NCBI GenBank assembly: GCA_019828545.1
Contig: JACVRA010000257.1
Span: 124,001-188,000 of the forward strand
From: Paracamarosporium sp. OC-R06-R3
Lineage: Eukaryota; Ascomycota; Dothideomycetes; Pleosporales; Didymosphaeriaceae
Reading direction: 5' to 3'
Length of the DNA: 64,000 nt
Within the stretch, counting starts at the first letter, position 1. Each line of letters begins with the position of its first letter. The notes under the pieces were generated by a model that saw only the letters and a program-made list of their open reading frames with translations, was not told where the DNA came from and did not search any database. Of this stretch, positions 22,627 through 33,531 are shown piece after piece. Both the position numbers and the translations under genes were made by a program.

Positions 22627-23945
22627 CTGCGTATCCGTATCGTTGTCAGGCCCGCCAACAATAGCGACAGAGGGCGTCGGAGTTGGTCCGGACGGCTGTT
22701 CATACGAAGGATGGTCTATAGAAATATGGACTGGGGTGGGGTGTTCGTCGGGGGCGACCGGCGCGACGATGGTGTGCTCGTCTGGAGAGGTCGAAGGAGA
22801 AAGCACTAACGGTATCCACGTAGGGAGAATGGCAGAAGATATGGGCGAGGCGGCGGCCGGGGTGGGGAGGAGCGGCCGGAGAGGCACCTGAACGCCGCCA
22901 TGATGCAAGTAAGGTACGACGGGCACTGACTGGTTAGCTTCCAGACCAATTGAGCACTATCATCTGAAAGGGACAGGTTGTGATCAGGACAGGGCGGTGG
23001 GTTGGAGCCGATTGTGCCGGGAGCTGACAAAAGGGTGAAGGGCTCCCGGATAGCTTGAGGAAGCACGCGGAAGATGCACGTCAAGAGACGCCCAAGCGGA
23101 GAGCGAGCTAATGGAACAGCCGCAGGACATGTGCACAATCTGGGAGGTCGCGGATGTAGCGGAGCGGATGCATGGATAACTTGGTAGCCGCATACAGTAG
23201 CAGGCCGGATTCTGGCGGAAACAACTCACTTTGTCAGGCTGACGGGGACCGACCCTGGTACCGGCGATGCAGGACCACGAGAAGGGTACAGCGGGATTGG
23301 GAGAAGTGGCAGAGAGGAAGGCGCTGCAAGGCCCAGAAGTTCGCCTCCAACACAGGCGGATCGGATATTATGCACGTCTCGGAGAGCTTACGGTTTGCAT
23401 GCGGCGCGTCGGAGCTGGGGCACGGCGCTGGTGCAGGGCTTGGCGGTTACGTCGAGGAAGCGAGCTAGCCGGTTGCGAACGCTGATGCACGAGCGCCGCA
23501 GCGTCGTTCCAGTGCGAGTCAGCAGCATTGATGGCTGAACAGCTCGGTCCAAACTCGTGGCGAATCTTGTGCTGCGTCGGGACGTGGGCACCATGTCATT
23601 GATGATGAGGGCACTGGCAAGGCTGAGGCGAGGCCGAGGTGCGGACAGCTATCGATAACCTTATCGAAGGTAGTGCGCTAGCTGCCTTCACACTTCTACG
23701 AGCACTGAGTTATGTAACGGTCTGTGATTCTACATCGTATACGCCAATGGTCCTACGGCTCATACTTTGTCCATGTGCTTGGGACCAACGTCGCAGTGCT
23801 GCAGATATTCCATCAATCCTCTATCCCAATACAGAGAGAGCCCTTGGCACTAGCGTCACCAGCGACTAACAGCACTGCACTCATCGACAGCCTGGCTTCG
23901 GAGTTTACTACTACCACGCTGGCGTAAGATAATCCATCAGTCAAA
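22627..23945. other. intergenic / possible 5' exon of the VPS62-like gene
   Basis: About 300 bp next to the VPS62-like gene are open in its frame and Pro/Ser/Thr-rich, but without an ATG. They could be 5' UTR or part of a larger first exon. The remainder, to 23945, has only short overlapping frames without recognisable content. Confidence 0.4.
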
Positions 23946-24426
23946 ATGGCATCAAGCACATTCGGGCACTACCCTATCCTCTTTGGTACCAGCCTCGCAT
24001 ACGGCTTGCTAAGCCTGGCCCACACGGTACGCCCACGTAATCTCTTCGAGCATCACTTTACTTACGCCCATCCCAGGCCAAGGGTCTCGAGCAGTTCAAG
24101 CACCCTTCCACGAACCAGCTTCCCGCATTGCTCCGTGGTGCCTCAAAGATAGGCTGGTACGAGGGTAGCGTCTGGTTCGCCATCGCAGGGGTCCTGAACT
24201 ACAAGTGGTGCCAAACTGGCCTGGTCGACACTGCCGACAAGACTGTTGCCAGCTTGTTGATCACTTTGCTGTTTGGAGCTGGAGCGAGTGTGAGTATCTG
24301 ACGTCGTTTAACGCATGCTTGTTTGACCTCTGAGCTTAGTATTGGCGCGTGAACGATAGACCCACCGCCGGGGTTCTGCTCGTCGTAGGTGTGCTGCAGG
24401 CTGCCGGCGCAAGGCAAGCTTTGTAA
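23946..24426 (+). CDS. small orphan membrane protein, four hydrophobic segments
   Basis: Three exons fit: 23946-24026, 24077-24289 and 24340-24426, giving 126 residues. Both introns are exactly 50 bp with good borders. Four hydrophobic stretches are seen: the N-terminal FGHYPILFGTSLAYGLLSLAH, then EGSVWFAIAGVLNYKW, TVASLLITLLFGAGASYW and GVLLVVGVLQAAGA. A polar loop (KGLEQFKHPSTNQLPALLRGA) follows the first. It looks like a compact four-helix integral membrane protein of fungi. I do not recognise a function. The coherent splicing and hydrophobic periodicity argue that it is real. It stands alone between genes on the other strand. Confidence 0.7.
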
Positions 24427-24818
24427 ACATGCCGCATACAGCTCTCGGTCAAACGTTCAGGCATAGTTAGTCTTTACGTTGCCTGCCGGGAAATTGTTTT
24501 GTCGTACTACTGCACAAGAAGATTATTGAGGAGGAAGCAAATCATTACAACTAGCGTTATCACGGCGTGATTGATACCGTAATACATATTATACTCCGTC
24601 CATCATTATCGTAACTCCATTATCGTGAATGTGGCTATTTACAAACCAAAACCACAATGTCTCCACGCTATTTTGTCGTAAACCGCAAGTAGTGCTCATT
24701 TACAATGCCCCGTCGTCAATTGATCCCTACATTACACTTAGTATAGTATCGTATCTGAATCCTACGAGAACTTACCGTACGAAACTCAGTAAACAGGTAT
24801 GATGTTGCCAACAAAGCC
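24427..24818. other. intergenic between convergent genes
   Basis: This is AT-rich sequence between the stop codons of the small membrane protein gene and the next minus-strand gene. It probably holds only 3' UTRs. Confidence 0.45.
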
Positions 24819-25925
24819 CTACTCTTTGGCGACCTCCTCAACGCTATCGTTAGCAGGGTCTTTGATGGGCTCCTCGAGCATCTCAGTAGGAGCTTCCGTA
24901 GTCGTGGAGCTTGCCGAGCTCTCCGCAGAGGTTTTGTAGGTGATCTTGAGTTTGACTTTTCGATTGCTCGCCGTAAGGAGTCGCTGGAGGCGCTCAACAT
25001 AATAGTCTTCCATGCTGCGCTTGGGGTTGATGGTAGACTCATCGTAAGCCAGCTGCTCCAGCCGTAGGAAAGCCCGCTCAGTAGCGTCCTCGACCTCTTC
25101 GGCCCAGGTGCTCTTCTCCGTGACACCGCTGCGAGCTCCGTCACTCTTCACAGTGCCAAAAGAACCGCCACGTGTGTGCAAACCATCATTGATGTGAACA
25201 GCTGACGAAGAGGAAGTGGCACCCTTAGCAGGGCCGGTAACGGGCAGGTCCTGGCTTGAGAAGAGTACATACTCCTCGATGCGCGGGTTGAGCCGAGCCG
25301 AGCCGAGCGCAATCGGAATGGCACCTGGAGTGGGCGAGACGAGTGAGCTTGCAGTCTGATTACGGGTGTGCTTAGGCATGCTCCAGTTGCCCGTAGAACG
25401 ACCAGTGGAGCTAGCATCATCCTCTGCATTCTGGCGCTCGTCCTCTTCAACTGATGTTACGATAGAGCGATTGCATGAGGCGCAATCTGAATCTTTATGG
25501 GGGGAACTGCGCTCTTGGAGCTTGAGCTGAGCGAGACGGTCTCCGACGAGGCTGAATCCACGGCTACGCGAGACTCGGTAAACGGACGGTGCAGGAGAGA
25601 AAGCTTCGGGGGTATTGATGGGAGGGCTCGGCAGCATAGCAACGTCGGCTTGCTCGTTCAGATCCTCTTGGATTGGACCAAGAATCCTGCCAACAGCGTC
25701 GAAGTCGGGTTGCGTAGCATTTTCGTGGCTAGTCGTAGACTCTGAGTACGGTGTTGGGTTCGGGGGCGTCGGCGCTCCTGAGGTTGAGCTGAGAGACATG
25801 ACTTTCATCGAGGTTGTGCTCATGGCGATTGTATGTTGAGAGTACGTCCAGTGACTAGTTGAGCCAGGTAAACTTGTAGCTGAATTTGAGTGTTGCTGGT
25901 CGGGTGTTAGTGAGTGGGGGATCAT
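24819..25925 (-). CDS. unrecognised Ser/Thr-rich 368-residue protein
   Basis: This is a single open frame with no recognised domain. The protein is mostly disordered: Ser/Thr/Pro-rich at the N-terminus and acidic at the C-terminus (EEPIKDPANDSVEEVAKE). A CxxC pair (CASC, about 148-151) is present but isolated. A more structured stretch lies near the end: WAEEVEDATERAFLRLEQLAYDESTINPKRSMEDYYVERLQRLL, likely helical. The motif EEYVLFS (217-223) recalls EEWVLFS in the orphan protein at 17920-19713. MIPHSL at 25925 is the first Met. The Met 34 codons later (MSTTSMKV, 25823) is an alternative start. There is no signal peptide or membrane segment. Function is unknown. Confidence 0.7.
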   Translation of the reverse strand: MIPHSLTPDQQHSNSATSLPGSTSHWTYSQHTIAMSTTSMKVMSLSSTSGAPTPPNPTPYSESTTSHENATQPDFDAVGRILGPIQEDLNEQADVAMLPSPPINTPEAFSPAPSVYRVSRSRGFSLVGDRLAQLKLQERSSPHKDSDCASCNRSIVTSVEEDERQNAEDDASSTGRSTGNWSMPKHTRNQTASSLVSPTPGAIPIALGSARLNPRIEEYVLFSSQDLPVTGPAKGATSSSSAVHINDGLHTRGGSFGTVKSDGARSGVTEKSTWAEEVEDATERAFLRLEQLAYDESTINPKRSMEDYYVERLQRLLTASNRKVKLKITYKTSAESSASSTTTEAPTEMLEEPIKDPANDSVEEVAKE

Positions 25926-26180
25926 TCACGTTGATATATACTTGCTGCGTGCAGTAAATGGTTCAAGGAAGCTTGTATTGGTGAAGGCGGTGAACACAAA
26001 CAGTTGCCGAATGTTGAGCAAACGCAATCGCAAGTGCATGCCGGGATACAGTTGAGGTTCTCGAGTGCGCGTGCCACTGATGCTGAAGCTGGTGATATAA
26101 AGGCTTGTGCGGGCGGTTGGCGACGAGAAGCGCGCCTTCCTTTTACAACTTGATATGACCACCTCTTTCCTCAGGGGAAC

Positions 26181-27232
26181 TCACGGACCAGGGCCAGTGA
26201 CGCGACTACCTCGCGATGCTATGCTTCGACGTCGAACAATATCCAACTCTCCAGACGGCGTCCGAAAGACTGACGTGCTAGACGGCAGGTCGTGCAGCGC
26301 AATGGGCCCCAAGGCCGGTCCACTCTGCCGGCCACTGGTTGTCGAGCAGCCAGGCGACACTCTGCCATTACCTGCATCATTGTTCGCCCCCTTGTGGTGT
26401 CTGAGTCTGCCCCACAGCCACGGCAGGAAATTGTAGTACCCTCCACATGCAAAGATACCGGTCCACAAGATGAACTCCGTCCCGTAGATGATGAGACCAA
26501 GGACATCAAGCTCTGGTTGAAATAGCACGGAAACAAGAGAAAACACATCCCCAGCAGCGTCTATGCCGACGAATAGGAACGAAATTCCACGGACAGTACG
26601 ATGTAGATATATGTCCAGGTAATGTCGGAGAACACCGGCCGCGAGCAATGCTGCTGAAAGGACAGCCATGAGTGTTAACGGCCATTCGAGTTCTCTGTCT
26701 TGCGCAATACGCAAGGCGATAATCAAGGCCGCCTGTGTTCCGCCCATGATGCAAGCCACGGGGACAACGAGCGCAAGGGAGCGCAGAACTGACCACTTCT
26801 GCATCGGCTGTCAGCCTCATTATGCTGGGAAGATTAGCACCTTAGGTACTAACCTTCTCGTAGTAATAACATTGGATCCACGTCACCAGACTAAGCAACG
26901 TCAATATCTGTGGCTGTATCCTCAATGCGATGTTGAAGTCCTTGACGATGTTATACACGCCTAGTGGCACACCTGCACAGGCCCAAAGCATCATCATCGT
27001 AGGCTGAAGGCCGACGGCATTGTGTCGACGATAGTTGATTACTATTTGTGGAATTAACTGCTTTTCGTCAATACGTCCTTCGACCGACGTACATCACACG
27101 GCATGAGCAACGAACCTGAACAGACCAGCAAACCTACTAAGAATTAGTTCTACGCGCGCCGTTCTAACAAAAGGGGACTCAGCATACAGCACCTATGGTC
27201 CCAAGGACATTCGCTGCTACGGGCACATCCAT
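26181..27232 (-). CDS. PQ-loop family membrane protein with an 18-nt micro-exon
   Basis: PQ-loop proteins are seven-helix transporters or related membrane proteins of lysosomes/vacuoles, Golgi and mitochondria. Four exons fit: 27232-27188, 27133-27116, 27057-26854 and 26798-26181, giving 294 residues with introns of 54, 58 and 55 bp. The second exon is only 18 nt and supplies VCWSVQ. That completes the first PQ loop, VCWSVQLIPQIVINYRRHNA. The second repeat (LRHYLDIYLHRTVRGISFLF) has the right surroundings, but the Pro-Gln pair is replaced by Arg-His. Hydrophobic segments fit seven helices. The C-terminal 75 residues are a polar tail. It is divergent from ERV1 with 374 bp between starts. Substrate is unknown. 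Confidence 0.82.
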
Positions 27233-27606
27233 TCTGCTACCTTTGAATGGAGATGAAATGGTGAAGAAATTGCAGCATTTCAACCTAAGATATACAGCCA
27301 AGATAAGATCTGCAAGGCTGATTGGACAGTTCAAAAGCAAGCTGTATCCCAATTGAGATAACAAGCTATGTTCTCTACCTTTGAAAATCTCATGCAGCGA
27401 CAATGGTCACATTGGCAATATGTAAGACGGAATGAAGTGACAGCTGCCGTTGCAGTTTGGTTGTCCAATCGGCTACCGGTGCACCACCGCGACAAGGATG
27501 CCCTGCGCCACTAGCCCGCCTCGGACGAACTTCTCGCATTTCAAAGCATCGCAATGCTTGGATCGACAACCACACTCGTTTGAATAACTATTCGTGAGGC
27601 AGAAAC
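27233..27606. promoter_or_regulatory. divergent promoter, PQ-loop gene / ERV1
   Basis: These 374 bp lie between two divergent start codons and hold both promoters. No specific site was identified. Confidence 0.4.
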
Positions 27607-28219
27607 ATGACGCCAGGACCGGTGGAGCAGCCAGATGCGCAGCAGACGGAGTCGAAACCAGTACCAAAGCTCTCCAAAGGTGTGGTACTGGGTCCAGATG
27701 GCAAACCGTGAGTACGAGCTCTAAATGCGCCTTCAGCGTCCCCGTCCTCTGTACACATGTAACACGTATGCTGACCATTGCTTGCTATACAGATGCCGGA
27801 CATGCACCGATGTCTCTTCCCTTTTCGCCATGACAAAGGGCACATCCACCAAAAAACGGACCGCGCTCCCCACCGACTGCCCTCCCGACGTGGCGCAACT
27901 CGGTCGCTCTTCTTGGACACTGCTCCATTCGATCACCGCACAATACCCCGAGCACCCTTCGCCTACCCAACAGGCTGAGACACGCACGTTCATGCAGACT
28001 TTCGCAAAGCTGTATCCATGCTGGCACTGCGCCGGCGATTTCCAGGAATGGATGCAGAATGGGAATGCGCCACGGGTGAGCTCACGGGAGGAGTTTGGGC
28101 GCTGGATGTGTGAGGCGCACAATGCAGTGAATGTTAAATTAGGGAAGAGCGTGTTCGATTGTGGGAGATGGGAGGAGAGGTGGAGGACTGGGTGGAAGGA
28201 TGGCAGATGCGACTTTTGA
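27607..28219 (+). CDS. ERV1: ERV1-type FAD-linked sulfhydryl oxidase of mitochondria
   Basis: Erv1 reoxidises Mia40 in the mitochondrial intermembrane space and passes electrons to cytochrome c or oxygen. Exons are 27607-27707 and 27793-28219, giving 175 residues with an 85-bp intron. The shuttle disulfide is CRTC (35-38). The FAD-proximal active-site disulfide is CWHC (110-113) in the family context FAKLYPCWHCAGDFQEWM. The structural pair is Cys140 (GRWMCEAHN) and Cys157 (KSVFDCGRWEERW). SSWTLLHSITAQYPEHP is the conserved first helix. Length and motif order match Erv1 rather than the ER enzyme Erv2, since there is no signal peptide. Confidence is high. Confidence 0.94.
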
Positions 28220-29841
28220 GGGGCCAGGGTCGTTTGTATGATAATGGGTATGATGGAAGAGATATGCATAGCGAGGATTTCGCGACATGTTATGTTGTAT
28301 ACGGCATCGGACGGCGTTAGGATACGATCTCAGCTTTACGGGGAAGCGTCCAATCAAGAGTGTACTATATGGCAATATTCAGCACATCTTCTCTATGAAC
28401 ACTGCATTACCATCCCGGGTTTCGGCCGCTATTAGTTAGAGCACAGTTCACCAACCGTGTTAATATGGAAAGACATATGTACAGTATACGCTCTGCCCTA
28501 CACGACATCTTCTCCTGCATCTCTGTCAATATCTACTCCTTGGACACCAGCTGACCTCACCATAGGAACTCGACCGTCATCACCCCCTCACCCACAGCTA
28601 TAACACTTACAATGCTTCCTTATATCCCCCTCACCCTACCCACAGCATCGTAACCACCATTACCGCCATAACCTCAAACGATGCCCACCCCACCCTCTTC
28701 CTCCTAAGACAGCCTCAAGCCGGCACAAGCACACGAGCAACACCTCTTCCAAAGTCCTAACAGGCACCACCCGCCTCAGCCGCGAATCTGCCATTGTCCT
28801 CGGCATCTTCTTCTTCTCGTTCTACTCGCCGCCTCCTGTTTCGCCTTCTCCCGCATCCGCTAGTAGAAGAAAGCCCATCGCGAAACAAAGATGCATCATC
28901 CCCCGGTATCTACGAACAGTCGTTTCTTATGACGTAACCTAGCTACCAAAGGTATCACGTGGTATCGCGTTTTCAAGGTCGATTGGGATCTCTCGAGGAA
29001 GGGATGGGAGAATTGGGGAGCGAGAGAATGTGATGGGAGGGGGAGAGCGTGTCTACGCTGGCACGGTATGAGGAGAGGAGGGGAGCAACAGTGTAAGCGC
29101 ATTGGGCGCGAAGAAGCGCCAGGGGAGGTGGTGGGGCAGTGTGGCTGTTCATGGGACGATACGTACAGATGCGGAGCTGCCGCTTCTGCCACCTTGTCGT
29201 AGGCTGGAGAGCCTGGTGTATTCCATCCAAAGTGCTTCTCTAGCCATACAGGCTCCTATCGCTAATGGCCTTTGAAGCAACATCTGCTGGACTGAGGCAA
29301 CGTAGGTGGGCTTCTTTAAGACGAGCAGCTGGGCGCGAGAAGAGATGGCGTTGAGGCCGACCTTTCGTCTTAAAATGAGAAGATTGAGAAATGAATCATT
29401 AAGAAGTGTCTTAAGACATCCTTAGGATACGGTGGCTGGGATAAAAGCTGGAGAGATTTAAAAAAGAGCTCTATTCTAGTGCTACTGTTCTCTGAAATCA
29501 GATACAGCGTTACAACGTCGTTAGTGAAAGTCAATTTGAAGCGATGCTGTCACCAAGCTTTGAATATTGAAACTTGTTTGATTGTGGGCATGATTGATTC
29601 ATTTTGTAATAAAACCGGGTGCCTTTTCAACCCGGGACTTCTACCGCTGGCCAGATGTTTAATGTGTTCTGCAATCCGGGTGATCATCCCCGCACATGCT
29701 CGTTAGTTTGCATAAAAGCCCAGACCTGCTCGTCGTTCAGATGGCCGCAAATACATCGTTACTCAAGCCCAATCTACCCAAGCGCCCACATATGCGTGAA
29801 GCAAAACATGGTGTTGCTAATACAGCAGACTCCAAGAGATT
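28220..29841. other. intergenic, 1.6 kb
   Basis: No intact gene was recognised between ERV1 and the MAP kinase gene. Its left part (about 28560-28863) is strongly C-rich on the plus strand and looks like decayed coding sequence, described separately. Several AT-rich tracts lie around 29350-29600. Confidence 0.45.
28562..28863 (+). pseudogene. possible remnant of a Ser/Thr-rich membrane protein gene
   Basis: In consecutive reading frames the plus strand gives Thr/Ser/Pro-rich sequence. This is followed by LTGTTRLSRESAIVLGIFFF, and after a one-base frame change by LLAASCFAFSRIR and a stop. Together this resembles an S/T-rich outer region, one membrane helix and a short basic tail. No single frame is open with an ATG. 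It may be a decayed gene, a gene with sequence errors, or chance C-rich sequence. Confidence is low. Confidence 0.2.
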
Positions 29842-31114
<1,273 letters not shown>

Positions 31115-33443
31115 GGCAGCGGGTTGTGGGGAGGTTTGCGCGTGTGCGCGAGGCGGGACTGAAGATGAGCTGCTGCTCGCTTCTCACGAGTGGTCGTCAA
31201 CAGGCGAGTCTAGCTAAGGCGGGCCACGGCAGCCTAGAAGCACGAGGATCTTGTCAGCGGCGGTTCCATGGCCTGTTAGTGGGCATAGTGACGGTATATT
31301 GATCTCGATAAGGAAAGCGTCAGCGGCCAATCGTTTGCTCCACAGGCCGCGGTCGAGGGCGAGCTCGCGCTTGGTGCAGCAAGCTCGGGCCGTGCCTGCT
31401 GCTGCTGTTGCTGCTGCTGCCGTTGCCGTACGCAGAGTCTCAGGCCAGGTGAATTGGAGCTTGCCACAAACAAGCCACTGCACAGCGTGCGTGTCTGCTC
31501 GCAGAGCCAAGCCAAGTAGAAACAAATGCACATACCGAGTTCCAAGGAAATGCTGCAGCGGTGCAGGATCTGGCGTGCGGTCGCAGCGTGAGGAGTCGCT
31601 CCTTCTGGTGCGTCGTGTATGCGGCCCGCAGGCTTGTATTTTGTCAAGAGTGTCGCGTACAGCGGGCAGGACGAGGGGTGGTTCTGGCGGTGGGCGGGCA
31701 CGCAGCGTGGCGGTCGCGGTGGAGGAGGAGGAGGGGTGGAGGGGTGAGAGTGAAAGTAGCGGGGCGGCGGGAGGAATACGATGCACGAGGGGCCCTGTCG
31801 GTGTCTGCGTGATGTGAGCTGGTTGCCAAGTCAGCCCTGCCGTGTGCCCAAGGCAGAGCGGCAATGGCACGGCGACGTACTGTGTGTGTGTGCCAGAGGC
31901 TGGCAGTTATCGCGTGGGGCGGGTGCTGGGTCGCAGCGGTGGAGGGACGGCGGGGCGCTCTGCAGCTGGGTCCTGAAGCGGCACGGCGACGCAGGTTCGC
32001 ACACACGGTCGGAATGCGAGCGGATTGGGGTGCACGCAAGGAGCAGTTATACGTGCCTTGCGAGGGCCCGGCCGTGAGTTAGCCGCTGGGGACGGTGCGT
32101 GCGCGCCCATTGGCCCAAAAGTTCCATCGTGAAGCACCCCCGTGCCGGTCCTGTGATTTCTGCACCTCTGCTCCGCCAGCCCTCGTCACACGCCGTGCCC
32201 TCTGTGCCGCCGCCGCCGCGGCGCCTGGCTCCCTCTCTGCTCGACGTCCAGGCCAAGCTTCGTAGGGCCGCCTCTGAAACCTCGCCCACGGCCATGCTGC
32301 AGGGGCTAAGTTGCATCTCTGCGGCGCCTATGCCTAGCGTCTTCACGTCTCAGCCCGCCATATCCATGCGGCTGTACACGCTCCCGAGACCATTGGACAC
32401 CCCATCTCCATTCCACCTCTCTGCCCACCGCCCGCACCCAATCCAAGTCCCTCCACCACCTCACCGTCGCCCGTGGGCATGCTCCTTTCCTTTCTGCCAC
32501 TTCAGACTCGACGTCTTGCCAAAGCTTCTCAGAGCCGACGTTTGATCTCACTCCAGCCGACCCTCTCCCTCCGTTTCACCTTGCCAGCCGAACACCATCC
32601 CTGCCGCTTCTGGACTGCCATGATTTATCAATAACTTCGCGGCTGACTCTTGCTTTGGCACCTGAGGCAGTCATTCCTTGATCCGTGTGAGCTCCTGCAT
32701 TGGTGCGTACCCTGACACTGGCCTGAGTCTGGAGTACAAACGCTGCTTTCCCACTCTTCTTCAAACACCACCAACGACCAGCTGACCAACCATCGGAAAC
32801 GTTGGAACCACAGTGGCCTTTCCTCTGTCTAGACCTGCGATTCAGGTTCAACGACTGTTTTCCACGACATCCACGCTCAACTTCTTGAAATCACTTGTCA
32901 TGGCTGGATGTTTGTTTACCCACCATATGCTCAGATCGTGGCTTCGCAAACCTAGCACGTGGCTTGGGCGAGTAACTCTACCTGCAAGGTCCCGAACCGT
33001 TTGATGAAACATCTTGGGGGCAAAACCCAACGCTGCGGTTTGTGCACATACCCAAGCCCGCTCAACCTGCAACCGTTTCTTCAAACGGTGAAGTGGACCG
33101 GTCTTGGTTTTCACTTCTTCAGGGGTAGAGTCGATCATCATGTCACCCTTCTTCAACATGCAGAACACTCCATGCATCGTTACAGAGAAGCTGACAGTCA
33201 AAGTGGTGTAGCACTTACTACACAAGAGAAACCTGGAATGCTGTGAGATAAATCGTAATTTTGTAGCCTTTTCCTCAAGCTAGCCGGATACGCATTTCAT
33301 GTGCATCACCTACGCTGCCCCGTCCGAGCTTGAAGTTAGTAGCCATGTCGGAAACGGGGATAGACAAAAAGCTACGCTGAACAACGCCTGTCCCATTCCC
33401 CTTGGAATGGGGGCAAAAGGAGCAAAAATTGAGTGGATAGGAA
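31115..33443. other. long GC-rich upstream region of the MAP kinase gene
   Basis: No gene was recognised in 2.3 kb. From 31115 to 32600 the DNA is GC-rich and open in several frames on both strands at once, so open frames of 130-220 codons there (for example 31214-31870 minus and 32099-32545 plus) are weak evidence. A CTG-rich stretch lies at 31396-31420. From 32600 on the sequence is less GC-rich. A frame at 32813-33004 reads like a mitochondrial presequence but begins with GTG and ends early. Confidence 0.45.
31396..31420. repeat. short CTG-rich microsatellite
   Basis: Imperfect CTG repeats with one TTG interruption, in the non-coding region upstream of the MAP kinase gene. Confidence 0.6.
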
Positions 33444-33531
33444 AGCGGTGAACCAGGTTTGAACTGGTGACCTTCAGGAACCACGAGTATAAGTACTGCA
33501 GCCCGCTGCTCTACCACTGAGCTACCACCGC
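33444..33531 (-). tRNA. tRNA-Cys (anticodon GCA) with a short intron
   Basis: On the minus strand a full cloverleaf folds. The acceptor stem is GCGGTGG with TCACCGC and the D arm is GCTC/GAGC. The anticodon loop is CT-GCA-G, and the T arm is ACCAG-TTCAAAC-CTGGT. An insertion of about 16 nt directly after the base 3' of the anticodon is at the usual tRNA intron site. Removing it pairs GCGGG with CCTGA (four of five pairs, one G-A mismatch at the base). Position 33444 would be the discriminator. A run of five T on the minus strand shortly after (around 33426-33430) fits a Pol III terminator. Box A and box B sequences lie within the D and T arms. Confidence 0.88.

Noticed and set aside
31214..32551. 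Several 80-220-codon frames on both strands upstream of the MAP kinase
   Set aside because: The region is GC-rich with few stops in any frame; the frames overlap each other and encode low-complexity Arg/Ala/Pro sequence.
32813..33004. Frame reading like a mitochondrial presequence (VQRLFSTTSTLNFLKSL)
   Set aside because: It begins with GTG, ends after 63 codons, and I could not find a downstream exon giving a known mitochondrial protein.
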